From assembly GCA_029256105.1 (NCBI GenBank), contig JAQSYO010000001.1, positions 265,987 through 329,986 on the forward strand: a stretch of 64,000 nucleotides of DNA, given 5' to 3'. Below the pieces are notes generated by a model. The model was not told where the DNA came from. It worked only from the letters and a program-made list of their open reading frames with translations, and did no database searches. This DNA comes from Herbinix sp. Its GTDB lineage: Bacteria; Bacillota; Clostridia; Lachnospirales; Lachnospiraceae. Each line of letters starts with the position of its first letter. The stretch's first letter is position 1. The position numbers were made by a program, and so were the translations under genes. Below, piece by piece: positions 10,741 through 19,605 of the stretch.

Positions 10741-11457
10741 ATGCTAATCGAGATCAAAGAGGTATCAAAATCATTTAAAAAACAGCAAGTGCTAAAGGAT
10801 ATTAATCTAACCATAGATGAGAATGAGATATTTGGTTTAATTGGACCCTCTGGCGCAGGAAAGACAACATTGATTCGGTTGCTGATTGGAGCAATCAATA
10901 CGGATAGCGGTACAATTAGAGTAGGAGATTATATGGTCCCCAATCTGAAAGCGCTGAATAATATCGGATATATGCCACAGAACGAAGCATTATATACGGA
11001 CCTGTCGGGTTATGATAACCTTATGTTCTTTGGGGGTATGTATCAACAGAAAAAATCAGAATTAAAAAAACGAGCGGATGAGGTGCTAAAACTTGTTGAG
11101 CTTGACGGCGATGGTAATAAAAGAGTAATTAACTACTCGGGTGGTATGAAGAAAAGATTATCCCTGGCAGTAGCATTGATTCATAGCCCAAAAGTACTTG
11201 TTCTAGATGAGCCAACGGTCGGGATAGATCCCATTCTACGTAAGAAGATCTGGGATGAATTTTATAAACTTAAGGAACAAGGAAAAACCATAGTTGTTAC
11301 AACGCATGTAATGGATGAGGCTATTCGATGTGATAGACTGGCTCTTATTAACTATGGAAATATAATAGCCTGCGATACAGTTGAGACACTACTTGGGCGA
11401 ACCCAAAATAATTCAATTGAGGAGTTGTTTTTTGAAAAAGGAGGGCAGGAACAATGA
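10741..11457 (+). CDS. ABC transporter ATP-binding protein
   Basis: Nucleotide-binding subunit of an ABC-2-type exporter. The 238 residues hold a single NBD: Walker A GPSGAGKT (about 38-45), Q-loop MPQNEAL, signature YSGGMKKRL, Walker B VLVLDEP and the H-loop TTHVMDEA. The CcmA/drug-export type and the tight overlap with the permease (last codons shared, ATGA-type) indicate one complex at the membrane. A GAAGGGAG site precedes the ATG. Together with the permease and TetR regulator it forms a three-gene operon. The substrate is unknown; small toxic molecules or lipids are typical for the class. Confidence 0.9.
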   Translation: MLIEIKEVSKSFKKQQVLKDINLTIDENEIFGLIGPSGAGKTTLIRLLIGAINTDSGTIRVGDYMVPNLKALNNIGYMPQNEALYTDLSGYDNLMFFGGMYQQKKSELKKRADEVLKLVELDGDGNKRVINYSGGMKKRLSLAVALIHSPKVLVLDEPTVGIDPILRKKIWDEFYKLKEQGKTIVVTTHVMDEAIRCDRLALINYGNIIACDTVETLLGRTQNNSIEELFFEKGGQEQ

Positions 11458-12470
11458 AAACATTATTTATTATGAAACGTATCATCCTTCAGACTGTGAA
11501 TGACAAGCGCTCCCTTGGGCTCATTCTAGTTATGCCACTTTTTCTATTTACCTTGATATTTCTTCTCCTAGGTGACTCGGATTATCAGGCTACAATCGCT
11601 GAGAATGGTATGCCTTCTTTGCTTGTCGAAAAGATTGAGGCACAGGATGTAACAGTAGAAAGTTACAGTAAAACACAAGGGCTGGAAGAGGTAAAAGATA
11701 AGAAGATAGACGCATTTTTATATAAAGAAGGGAATGAAACAATACTTTTATTTGAGACTAGTGATGCGGTTAAGACTGGTGTGATTCAAAAAGCTCTCCA
11801 GAATGCGATGAAGGACCTGATGCCGGCGGGAGTAATAAGGACTGAATTCCTCTATGGTGAAAGTGATTCCAATATGTTCAACAGCCTTGGTTATGTCTTA
11901 CTCGGTATTATTTCATTTTTTGTAGTATTCATCATTGCGGGAATATCTTTCGTACGTGAGAGAACGAATCAGACGATGGAACGACTAATGATTACTCCAG
12001 TGAAACGATGGCAGGTAGTATTAGGCTATACATTTGGTTTTGGATTGTTTGCTATGCTACAGAGTATATTACTGTTGAGCTATGTAACGTGGGTACTCCA
12101 AATGACGATTACAGGATCTATTGTAGCTGCCGGATTTGTAATGATTTTGCTTTCAATGTCAGCAGTATGTATTGGTGCCTTTTTTTCGATATTTGCAAAT
12201 AACGAGTTTCAAATCATGCAATTCATTCCGTTAGTGGTCATTCCACAGATATTCTTCTCGGGTTTAATATCACTGGATGCAATACCGTATCATTTGGGAG
12301 TACTCTCAAGGATCATGCCGGTTTATTATGCTTGCAGTGCATTAAAGACAATAATAATAAGAGGAGCAGGTATAAGTGAGGTACTCAATGATATCCTTGC
12401 ACTTCTAATATTTATTGTACTATTTTTTGTATCGAATATCTTTGCATTGAAAAAATATAGAAGAATTTAA
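11454..12470 (+). CDS. ABC-2 type exporter permease
   Basis: Membrane subunit that pairs with the ATPase just upstream. The 338-residue protein has one N-terminal membrane helix (about 20-38), an extracytoplasmic domain (about 40-140), then five helices (about 145-335), including the conserved RERTNQTMERLMITPVKRW coupling segment near 168-186. This YhgE/ABC2-membrane arrangement is typical of drug or lipid exporters. Its start overlaps the end of the ATPase gene by four bases, implying translational coupling. The TetR gene follows after 15 bases. Confidence 0.88.
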   Translation: MKTLFIMKRIILQTVNDKRSLGLILVMPLFLFTLIFLLLGDSDYQATIAENGMPSLLVEKIEAQDVTVESYSKTQGLEEVKDKKIDAFLYKEGNETILLFETSDAVKTGVIQKALQNAMKDLMPAGVIRTEFLYGESDSNMFNSLGYVLLGIISFFVVFIIAGISFVRERTNQTMERLMITPVKRWQVVLGYTFGFGLFAMLQSILLLSYVTWVLQMTITGSIVAAGFVMILLSMSAVCIGAFFSIFANNEFQIMQFIPLVVIPQIFFSGLISLDAIPYHLGVLSRIMPVYYACSALKTIIIRGAGISEVLNDILALLIFIVLFFVSNIFALKKYRRI

Positions 12471-12485
12471 TTGGGGTGAATGTGA

Positions 12486-13097
12486 ATGACAACAGAAGAA
12501 AATAAAAAGAATAGAATAATGGAACACGCATTAAAGAGCTTTACAACTACCGGATTTTCACGGGTGACAATGGATGATATTGCTCGTGGTGTCGGTATGG
12601 GGAAGGGGACGGTATATAAATTGTTTCCGTCAAAAGAAGCTTTGGTGTTTAAAACAATTGATTTCTTCGCTAATCGCATCGAAAGATCAATCGAGGCAGT
12701 GTTATCGAATGAGAAGCTAACGACTGTTGAAAAACTGAACTTATTTTTGAAAACAATCGCGGAAAAACTTGCCTCACTTAACCCAAGTGCACTGGAGAAC
12801 CTGGAGCGAAGTATGCCGGAGGCATTTGAAAAAATCGAAAAGACGCGCCAACGTATCATACTGACTAATCTAGTCAGATTATTGGAGGATGGGAAAAAAA
12901 GTGGAGTTTTTGAACCGGATATGGATGAATACCTGGTGTCCCATATTTTGATTGGTGCGATACAGCACATACTTGAAACGAAAGTACTAACAACTTTGGA
13001 TTATACCTTCGATCGCCTATTTACTTCGATTACTACTATAATTTTTAAAGGCTGCCTAACGGAAGAAGGTAGAAAATTAACATATAAAAATCTATAA
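12486..13097 (+). CDS. TetR/AcrR-family regulator
   Basis: Probable repressor of its own operon. Residues about 8-55 give a TetR helix-turn-helix (ALKSFTTTGFSRVTMDDIA then GKGTVYKLFPSKEAL); the rest is the variable helical ligand-binding and dimer domain. Its place as third gene behind the ABC pair, together with the palindrome just after the operon promoter (10664-10682), suggests ligand-relieved autorepression of the exporter. A GGGGTG ribosome site lies close to the start. The inducer is unknown. Confidence 0.88.
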   Translation: MTTEENKKNRIMEHALKSFTTTGFSRVTMDDIARGVGMGKGTVYKLFPSKEALVFKTIDFFANRIERSIEAVLSNEKLTTVEKLNLFLKTIAEKLASLNPSALENLERSMPEAFEKIEKTRQRIILTNLVRLLEDGKKSGVFEPDMDEYLVSHILIGAIQHILETKVLTTLDYTFDRLFTSITTIIFKGCLTEEGRKLTYKNL

Positions 13098-13121
13098 GAA
13101 ACAATAAGAAATAATAATTAG

Positions 13122-13174
13122 TAATAAGAAAATTGTAATCAGCACCATGTGTGCCGATTACAATTTTCTTATTA
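13122..13174. terminator. Bidirectional terminator, 19-bp perfect stem
   Basis: 13122-13140 pairs perfectly with 13156-13174, with an inner GCAC/GTGC pair. T-runs on both strands fit termination of the TetR operon (+) and of the facing acyltransferase gene (-). Confidence 0.85.
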
Positions 13175-13178
13175 TTAA

Positions 13179-14108
13179 TTACCATTTGTGAATAACATTA
13201 GGGTTGATAAATATTTCATCAAGTCTTTTTAAAAAAGGAACAATAGAACTGAAATCAACTGCTCTATGGTCAAAAGCTAAGCTCATAGGAAGTACCTTTC
13301 TGATGCCAATTTCTCTATTGCCATTCTTCAATAATTGAATTCCGGCTTTTTCTTGTATTGATGCGAGGCCAATAGCCAAAACCTGCGGAGGTATGATTTC
13401 AAGTAAAGCTAAGAACCCCTTTTGTTCTTTATACAAAGAGCCTATATTAGAAACAGTAACAGTGCCAAGGATGATATCCTTTTCGGACAAGCGTTCACTT
13501 TCGGGAATACTATAATAATTTTCCTTTTCTTTTCCCTTCAAGCGAGTGATTTTATTCCCCCCGAATTGGGAAGCTAAAATTCTCTTTATAACACGAGGGT
13601 TAAAATTTTTCAATTCATTTAAGGTATCTGTATATACGACTCTATATAACACTTCATCAATGTTAGTTTTCTCAATTCTCTTTGCCAAATTTAACATATA
13701 GCTTGAAATATCCTTAATTGACATTTTATTAGCATTAAGAATTGTTGGGGTTATCATCTTACCATCTGGAAGGAGCCAAGGGATTGAAATATTAATATCC
13801 TCTATAAGGTGAGTCATCCCCCGGGTATTCTTATAATTATACTCCACATAGGAGTTTAAATCAGGAGCACTTAACAATCCCTCGATAATAACTTTCAACA
13901 TTATAGTGTTAAATGTAACTTTGTAGCCCATTTTGCTTCTTTCCCTGGCTAGTTTCTTGTACTCATCATAAAAGTCAGTGATATCAGGTTCATAAATAAA
14001 CGATACATGGGGTATGTTTTGCCAGGAGGACGTAGTCATGTATGAGATTATTCGTCTCGGTAGATTGAACTCAATCGATTTCTTTATGTCTAGGTTCTTG
14101 TAATTCAT
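13179..14108 (-). CDS. Stand-alone 2-oxoacid dehydrogenase E2-type acyltransferase domain
   Basis: The 309-residue protein matches the catalytic (chloramphenicol-acetyltransferase-like) domain of dihydrolipoamide acyltransferases: an FNLPRRIISYMTTSSW start, VTVSNIGSLY near 235 and the C-terminal AFDHRAVDFSSIVPFLKRLDE. The catalytic His and Asp of HxxxD are kept, but the usual Gly after the Asp is Phe. No lipoyl domain or E3/E1-binding domain is present, and no E1 or E3 gene is nearby, so it is unlikely to work in a dehydrogenase complex. It may acetylate another acceptor. GGAGGG lies about 10 nt before the start on this strand. It is convergent with the TetR operon. Confidence 0.75.
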   Translation of the reverse strand: MNYKNLDIKKSIEFNLPRRIISYMTTSSWQNIPHVSFIYEPDITDFYDEYKKLARERSKMGYKVTFNTIMLKVIIEGLLSAPDLNSYVEYNYKNTRGMTHLIEDINISIPWLLPDGKMITPTILNANKMSIKDISSYMLNLAKRIEKTNIDEVLYRVVYTDTLNELKNFNPRVIKRILASQFGGNKITRLKGKEKENYYSIPESERLSEKDIILGTVTVSNIGSLYKEQKGFLALLEIIPPQVLAIGLASIQEKAGIQLLKNGNREIGIRKVLPMSLAFDHRAVDFSSIVPFLKRLDEIFINPNVIHKW

Positions 14109-14264
14109 GAATTTGTTCCCTCCGTTGTTAATCCCTATCTATGGCAATTCTACAAGTCTTACAAATAACATTTTTATAAGTTACTAAAGTAAATATATGA
14201 CTCATTGAATTGTTAAAGTATAAAGAATATTTGATAGAGTATGAAATATATATACTGCCAGCTG

Positions 14265-14301
14265 AGGTAACAAGACTTGCTGATTCCAAGTCTTGTTACC
14301 T
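14265..14301. other. 15-bp perfect hairpin in a gene-free gap
   Basis: 14265-14279 pairs perfectly with 14287-14301 around a 7-base loop. No T-run follows on either strand. It sits in the 520-base gap between the divergent acyltransferase and the small gene at 14632. Nothing else is recognised in this gap apart from AT-rich sequence. Confidence 0.6.
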
Positions 14302-14631
14302 ACTCGTAGTTGACTTAATGAAGATGGCTTATCAATAAAAATGTAAATCAATTATTGTATTTACTTCATTATTAAAAAGAGGTAAAATTATACTGTTGAC
14401 TAGAACAATGTTGGAAAGAAATTATTGTAAGAAATTATTGTAAGATGATAAAGATAATGTTTTGAAATATGAAGATCTACGATATCATTTACATCCAAAT
14501 TACCAACTCTATTAAAATTTGGATAGTTATGGAGTATAAGTATCAAGAATAAGTTCACTATAGTTACAAAAGCGAGAGATAAATCAATTGTAGAACATAC
14601 TAAAAATACGAATAAAAGAAGGAGAATAAGT

Positions 14632-14883
14632 ATGCTGGAATTTAAATATGATACACAATTATTGATTGAGGGAGAAAATCTTTCCGAGGATGAAATCACG
14701 GAATATATTACAAAGAATATTGAAGGTGATTGCTTACTCGCAGTTGGAGATGAAGAACTTATTAAAATTCATTTTCATACAAATACCCCATGGAAATTGC
14801 TTGAGCATTGTGCGTCTATGGGTGAAATATATGATATTGTTGTAGAGGATATGGAACGACAATCAAAGGGTCTTAAAGGTTAG
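14632..14883 (+). CDS. Small protein resembling one domain of FakA/DAK-kinase-like proteins
   Basis: An 83-residue protein. The segment GDCLLAVGDEELIKIHFHTNTPWKLLEHCASMGEIYDIVVEDM strongly recalls the middle domain of the fatty-acid kinase subunit FakA (YloV), where a GDS-VVGD-KVHVHTN-PG-VLE motif occurs. The ATP-binding DhaL domain and the FakB partner are absent, so this is a free-standing single domain, annotated in related genomes as 'kinase to dihydroxyacetone kinase'. The His-Phe-His-Thr-Asn core is intact, suggesting it is maintained. A GAAGGAG site precedes the ATG. The role is unknown; binding a FakB-like or phosphocarrier partner is only a guess. Confidence 0.65.
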   Translation: MLEFKYDTQLLIEGENLSEDEITEYITKNIEGDCLLAVGDEELIKIHFHTNTPWKLLEHCASMGEIYDIVVEDMERQSKGLKG

Positions 14884-15126
14884 TAGATATAGCTTAACGA
14901 TGATAATATGAACGTTATTTAGTCGTAGCGAAGAATATAATTATACCATTTGTATGGTAAAGGAATTGAAGAAGGACTTTTTGAAGGATGTAACAGGGAA
15001 ATTTATTGAGGAACCTATTTATAATGGTGAATAAACAGAGAAATAGAAATAGCGAAAGAATGTGATGGGCAATTTACTAGATAATAAATATATTCTAGGA
15101 AATTGTCTCGTCGTTTTTTACAATAG

Positions 15127-15267
15127 GGTCACTTTAGTTATAATGGATTTATAATCAAGCAAATTGAAGAACACCCTTCATGGACAAATGAAGATATTCA
15201 AGAGGAGTTTACGTATAGCTGGGAGAAACTAGACATTATTTTGATTGCATTACAGATTTGCAGTTAA
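15127..15267 (+). pseudogene. Fragment of a decayed small gene
   Basis: An open frame reading GHFSYNGFIIKQIEEHP and continuing for about 46 residues to the stop at 15265 has protein-like composition but no start codon; a stop (15124) lies directly before it. Just upstream, 14954-15034 gives a 26-residue frame (MVKELKKDFLKDV...) and 15065-15154 another in a different phase. The 14.9-15.27 kb stretch looks like one or two genes broken by stops and frameshifts. The family is not identified. Confidence 0.35.
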
Positions 15268-15295
15268 AAAGATATTCATGAGAAGGGAATATGCT

Positions 15296-15535
15296 ATGGA
15301 GCTTGTGTGGTCAATTATAATTATTAGTTTAATCCTACTATATGATTTTGTGGTGACACCAAAGATTTGTAAAAAAAAGATATATAGTCAAATAAATAAT
15401 ATAGGTGGACAAATAATTATTATAGAAAAATTATCTAGGAGAGAACAGCTTTATTGTGTTAACTATATTGTGAATGGTAAATTGGAAAAGGCAATAATAC
15501 GATTTAATATAGCATATGAAAGTACATGGAAATAA
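15296..15535 (+). CDS. Small single-pass membrane protein, unknown
   Basis: A 79-residue protein with one N-terminal membrane helix (about residues 3-20, VWSIIIISLILLYDFVV) and a basic then beta-like tail (about 25-79). No family recognised. AGAAGGGA (15281-15288) lies 7 nt before the ATG at 15296; the in-frame ATG at 15278 and a TTG at 15245 lack ribosome sites. It lies in a run of small orphan genes with lower GC than the flanking housekeeping genes. Confidence 0.5.
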   Translation: MELVWSIIIISLILLYDFVVTPKICKKKIYSQINNIGGQIIIIEKLSRREQLYCVNYIVNGKLEKAIIRFNIAYESTWK

Positions 15536-15717
15536 TAATCGTAGTAACAAAAAACATATAATAAGTTGGAAAGTGTGACACAGGAATTATCAAGCGTAAA
15601 TTAATTGTAACTTCTTATAATTAATATGCGAATCAATATAAAGTGAAAATATTTCTAATAATATTCATAGCGCCGTACTTGTTAAAAAAGGCAAAGCAAG
15701 AGGAGAGATGAAATCTA

Positions 15718-16458
15718 ATGAGAAGGTTAAGAGATGTGTTCTATATCAATGCAAATTTTAACGAAAATTACATTATATATTATGGAATGGAATTTAGAGA
15801 ATTTATTAAATACAATCCTATAAGTATAGATAATATTATGGTAACCGATGGATGCTATGTTACTGATAATTTCAATTATAATTGGTTTTTTGAGACGGCG
15901 AATGGTAAAGAAGACATTTTAACATTATCGGAAGAAGATATTTATGGTTTGGGAAATTTTCATTGGATAGATTATAATAATGAAATTGATCTGAATGCCT
16001 GCTCCCCAGAAGAGAGATCTGAAGTATTATATTTATCACATTTTTGTAAACCCTTAAAGTCTCCGTTTTTTAACAGAATTAATAATATTTATTTCTATCT
16101 TGCCTACGATGATGGTTGGTTTTGTAAACTATATTGTAAAGAGATGACAGCATTTAAAGATATAATTGCAAATAAAATCATTGATAGCTTTTCTACAAAT
16201 AAAAGAAGAAAAATATATCCTATGAAAGAAGAAATAAAAGATGAATTACTTGAATTAACCAAGAAAGGGCTTCTAATTGACTTTTCAAATATTTATAGAG
16301 ACAATCAATGTATTAGTTTGAATTATTATACAATTGGAAATTATACAGATATGGACGAAATGTATAATAATCTTGAACGAAATAAGTGTAAGGCGGATAT
16401 TAAAGGAGCGATTGAACATAAAAATAAAACTTGGAAAATTCACAGATGGGAATATTAA
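15718..16458 (+). CDS. Hypothetical protein
   Basis: A 246-residue soluble protein, not recognised. It is rich in Asn, Tyr, Ile and aromatic residues (for example DNFNYNWFFET, NNIYFYLAYDDGWFCKLYCKEM), has no signal peptide or membrane helix, and contains no catalytic motif I can name. The composition and its place among short orphan genes resemble immunity-type proteins of polymorphic toxin loci, but no toxin is present, so that is speculation. GGAG at 15702-15705 lies 12 nt before the ATG. Confidence 0.5.
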   Translation: MRRLRDVFYINANFNENYIIYYGMEFREFIKYNPISIDNIMVTDGCYVTDNFNYNWFFETANGKEDILTLSEEDIYGLGNFHWIDYNNEIDLNACSPEERSEVLYLSHFCKPLKSPFFNRINNIYFYLAYDDGWFCKLYCKEMTAFKDIIANKIIDSFSTNKRRKIYPMKEEIKDELLELTKKGLLIDFSNIYRDNQCISLNYYTIGNYTDMDEMYNNLERNKCKADIKGAIEHKNKTWKIHRWEY

Positions 16459-16562
16459 TTTAGAATAAAGAACAGTTAGAGAATATGGGTTTAGACTTAC
16501 GCTGGGGTTTATATTAAGAGTGCAATAAACGAGTATATAGGTGAAGAAGGTGAAGGTGACAA

Positions 16563-17075
16563 ATGAGATTAGAATATGAACTAACTATACAGGATTATAT
16601 AGACTACAATATATACCATATGTATCATTCACCAACTATGAAGCGTTCTTTAATCATTCAGAGGTTTTTTGCTCCAATCGTGTTTTTAATAATGCCATTA
16701 GTTTTAAATCTGTTAAGTGATGATATCCCATTATGGTATTGGTATATTATTTTTTCGATAGTCTTTATTTTTTGGATTATTTTCTTCCCTAAAGTGTTTA
16801 AAAAATCATATATTAAAAGAATTAAAAAATTACTGGATGAGGGCAAGAATAGTTATATGTTTGGGAAGAATATTTTAACATTGATAGAAGATGGAATAAT
16901 TGTTAAAACTGAAGCTATTGAATCAAAGTATTCTCATATCGAAAAGGCTGTTGTAACAGATAAACATATCTTAATTTATATTAGTGCAGTATCAGCTATT
17001 ATTATTCCAATAAGTTGTTTTGATACTGTAGAGGATAAGAGTACATTTATAAAAATGTTGGAAAAATATAGATAG
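16563..17075 (+). CDS. YcxB-like membrane protein
   Basis: A 170-residue membrane protein. Two hydrophobic helices (about residues 33-52 and 58-77) follow a short cytoplasmic start; the C-terminal part, with IEKAVVTDKHILIYISAVSAIIIP, matches the YcxB-like C-terminal domain (DUF-level knowledge: bacterial inner-membrane proteins of unknown function). GAAGGTGA precedes the ATG closely. It ends at a terminator shared with guaA. No function is claimed. Confidence 0.65.
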   Translation: MRLEYELTIQDYIDYNIYHMYHSPTMKRSLIIQRFFAPIVFLIMPLVLNLLSDDIPLWYWYIIFSIVFIFWIIFFPKVFKKSYIKRIKKLLDEGKNSYMFGKNILTLIEDGIIVKTEAIESKYSHIEKAVVTDKHILIYISAVSAIIIPISCFDTVEDKSTFIKMLEKYR

Positions 17076-17141
17076 TTGAACTTAGGCCGAACACTGTTTG
17101 GAAAGAAGCAAAATTAGGATAAATTTAGATAATATAAGAGA

Positions 17142-17188
17142 TATATAAAATGACAGCTAGTCATATAGACTAGCTGTCATTTTATATA
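17142..17188. terminator. Bidirectional terminator, 21-bp perfect stem
   Basis: 17142-17162 pairs without mismatch with 17168-17188 around a 5-base loop; A-rich and T-rich edges suit both the YcxB-like gene (+) and guaA (-). Confidence 0.9.
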
Positions 17189-17207
17189 CTACATATTACC
17201 TTACTTG

Positions 17208-18743
17208 TTATTCCCACTCAATGGTAGCCGGTGGCTTCCCCGTAATATCATAGCAAATCCTATTCACATGTTTCACTTCATTTACAATTCTATTCGAAAT
17301 CCTACCAAGCAATTCCCAAGGCAATTCCGCAAATTCCGCAGTCATAAAGTCAGTCGTAGTAACCGCTCTTAAAGCTACAGTATAATCATAAGTTCTCTCA
17401 TCACCCATTACACCTACACTTCGTAGATTAGTCAATACCGCAAAATACTGTCCAATGCTTCGATCTAAACCAGATTTCGCGATTTCATCACGATAGATAA
17501 AATCTGCTTCTTGAAGGATAGCAACCTTCTCTGGTGTGATATCTCCGATAATACGAATAGCAAGACCAGGTCCGGGGAAAGGTTGTCTGAATACAAGTTT
17601 CTCTGGAATGCCTAGCTCTAGGCCGGCTTTTCTTACTTCATCCTTGAAGAGGCTGCGAAGGGGTTCGATAATTTCCTTGAAATCTACATAATCAGGTAGA
17701 CCGCCTACGTTATGATGACTTTTGATCATAGCGGATTTACCGAGACCACTTTCGATTACGTCAGGATAGATTGTTCCTTGAACTAGAAAGTCCACAGTAC
17801 CAATCTTTTTCGCTTCTTCTTCAAATACGCGAATAAACTCTTCTCCGATGATTTTTCTCTTGTGTTCCGGTTCGGAAATACCTGCTAATTTATTATAAAA
17901 ACGCTCTTGTGCATTAACACGGATAAAGTTTAAATCAAATTGTGTTGTGAAAATCTGCTCAACCTCATCTCCTTCGTTCTTACGAAGTAGACCGTGGTCA
18001 ACAAAGATACAGGTAAGCTGCTTTCCAACGGCTTTACTGATCATTACAGCCGCTACAGAAGAGTCAACACCACCGGATAGGGCACAGAGTACCTTTTTAT
18101 CTCCGATCTTCTCTCTTAAGGAAGCAACCATTTCTTCAGCGAAGGAGGACATAACCCAATCGCCGGAGCAATTACAAACTTTATATAAGAAGTTATGAAG
18201 CATCTTTGAACCTTCCGGAGTATGAACAACCTCGGGATGGAACTGAACACCATATAGATTTCTTTCTTCGGCTTCAATTGCAGCAATCGGGCAGGAGTCA
18301 GAAGAAGCGACTACGTCAAAACCTACTGCAGGTATTTCGATATAATCGGTATGGCTCATCCAACAGATGGTATTCTCAGATACTTCTTGAAATAATTTAG
18401 AAGTTGTAGTTACATTGAGCTCGGTTTTGCCATATTCTCTAAGTGGAGCTTTGGATACCGTGCCACCCAGTAGATAGGTCATCAACTGACAGCCATAACA
18501 AATGCCGAGAATAGGAATTCCTAAGTTGAAGATCTCAGGATCACAGGTAGGTGCACCTGGCTCGTATACACTGGCAGGTCCTCCAGTAAAAATGATACCT
18601 TTCGGAGCAATTTCCTTTATACGATCAAGGCTTGTAGTGTAAGGAAGAACCTCACAATAAACATCACATTCTCTGACTCTTCTGGCAATGAGTTGGTTGT
18701 ATTGGCCGCCAAAATCAAGTACAATAACTATTTCTTTTTCCAC
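17208..18743 (-). CDS. guaA: GMP synthase (glutamine-hydrolysing)
   Basis: Converts XMP, ATP and glutamine to GMP in the last step of guanylate synthesis. The 511-residue protein has an N-terminal glutamine amidotransferase domain (nucleophile C82 in GICYGCQ, His-Glu in FHPEV), an ATP-pyrophosphatase domain (SGGVDSS near 225) and the C-terminal dimerisation/XMP domain ending in KPPATIEWE, the standard GuaA tail. AGGAGG lies directly before the start on this strand. It is transcribed alone. No guanine riboswitch was seen in the leader, but a palindrome lies 46-85 bases upstream. Confidence 0.97.
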   Translation of the reverse strand: MEKEIVIVLDFGGQYNQLIARRVRECDVYCEVLPYTTSLDRIKEIAPKGIIFTGGPASVYEPGAPTCDPEIFNLGIPILGICYGCQLMTYLLGGTVSKAPLREYGKTELNVTTTSKLFQEVSENTICWMSHTDYIEIPAVGFDVVASSDSCPIAAIEAEERNLYGVQFHPEVVHTPEGSKMLHNFLYKVCNCSGDWVMSSFAEEMVASLREKIGDKKVLCALSGGVDSSVAAVMISKAVGKQLTCIFVDHGLLRKNEGDEVEQIFTTQFDLNFIRVNAQERFYNKLAGISEPEHKRKIIGEEFIRVFEEEAKKIGTVDFLVQGTIYPDVIESGLGKSAMIKSHHNVGGLPDYVDFKEIIEPLRSLFKDEVRKAGLELGIPEKLVFRQPFPGPGLAIRIIGDITPEKVAILQEADFIYRDEIAKSGLDRSIGQYFAVLTNLRSVGVMGDERTYDYTVALRAVTTTDFMTAEFAELPWELLGRISNRIVNEVKHVNRICYDITGKPPATIEWE

Positions 18744-18788
18744 GTGTTAACCTCCTAAATATCCGATGAATTGGTACAATACGTTCTT

Positions 18789-18828
18789 TTATTAAAAATG
18801 TAGATTTATAATACAACATTTTTAATAA
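18789..18828 (-). promoter_or_regulatory. 13-bp inverted repeat upstream of guaA
   Basis: 18789-18801 and 18816-18828 are perfect inverted copies separated by 14 bases. On the guaA strand a TATTAT-like -10 lies between the arms. It could be an operator overlapping the promoter or an AT-rich leader hairpin. Confidence 0.4.
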
Positions 18829-19051
18829 ATATACTAGTCTAAAAATTAGTTTTCTCCGATATATATAATAGAGGAGTAGAATTTTGATAATTTATAGGGA
18901 ATTATCGCAAAACAAACGATTTTAGGTCATATTAACTATGGAATATAAAGAGATATATATTTACAAATATACAACATCATGCTATTATTTACCTATTATT
19001 ACAATATATGGTATTAATGCTTTAAGATGTCAGAAAGCTAGGGAGGTATCA

Positions 19052-19549
19052 ATGATGAGAGGAATAGTTACGCCGGAGATGTTCGAATGTATTCCTGAGA
19101 TTGATTATAATATTGGTAATCGATTTTTTCTCGGCAATATGGATAATTACACGAAAGCTCTCTTATCAACCCTAAAAAGCATTAAGTCAAAGCTACCAAT
19201 TTTACAGTCAATGATTATATCGGATGAATATGAGGGGTTACGGACAATTACCCAGACCTTGAATAAGATGCTTAGTAATATCGGAGCTTCCGTTATAGCA
19301 GAAGCGACCTATCAACTTGAAATGATATTGTTGAATGAAGATCAATTAAGTATACAAGACCAGCTATCTAATTACATCCTTGACTTAGTGGAACTATCAG
19401 AGCATCTGGAAGTTTTGTTAAAAAAAATGGATATTAAGAATACTATTGAGAGCAATAATGATCAACCCTCCTTTCTTAATTATGATTTCACTAAAACGAA
19501 AGAAAGTATTAAGCTTTCCTCAAATCTGCTCGAAAGAAAAATTATATAA
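19052..19549 (+). CDS. HPt-like domain protein lacking the phospho-histidine
   Basis: A 165-residue cytosolic protein, predicted all-helical. Residues 67-90 (TQTLNKMLSNIGA then AEATYQLE) align with the core of histidine phosphotransfer domains, where the pattern is AHTLKG...NIGA...A..LE. The phospho-accepting His is replaced by Gln68 and the Lys-Gly after it by Asn-Lys, so it should not carry phosphate. A following helical stretch (about 95-140) and a polar tail complete it. GGGAGG sits about 7 nt before the ATG at 19052; the upstream in-frame extension from 18938 has no ribosome site. No kinase or response regulator is adjacent. A dominant-negative or structural adaptor role is inference. 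Confidence 0.55.
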   Translation: MMRGIVTPEMFECIPEIDYNIGNRFFLGNMDNYTKALLSTLKSIKSKLPILQSMIISDEYEGLRTITQTLNKMLSNIGASVIAEATYQLEMILLNEDQLSIQDQLSNYILDLVELSEHLEVLLKKMDIKNTIESNNDQPSFLNYDFTKTKESIKLSSNLLERKII

Positions 19550-19570
19550 ATCGCTTTTTATTATCCAGAA

Positions 19571-19605
19571 AGACACTATTCATTAAAAAGATAGTGTCTG
19601 TTTTT
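19571..19605 (+). terminator. Intrinsic terminator
   Basis: AGACACTAT (19571-19579) pairs with ATAGTGTCT (19591-19599), followed by GTTTTT. It ends the HPt-like gene. Confidence 0.85.

Noticed and set aside
12467..12970. 167-residue minus-strand frame over the TetR gene
   Set aside because: Antisense shadow of a clear TetR domain, without a start signal.
18744..18940. Guanine riboswitch upstream of guaA
   Set aside because: The conserved loop sequences of the purine aptamer are absent; only an AT palindrome is present.
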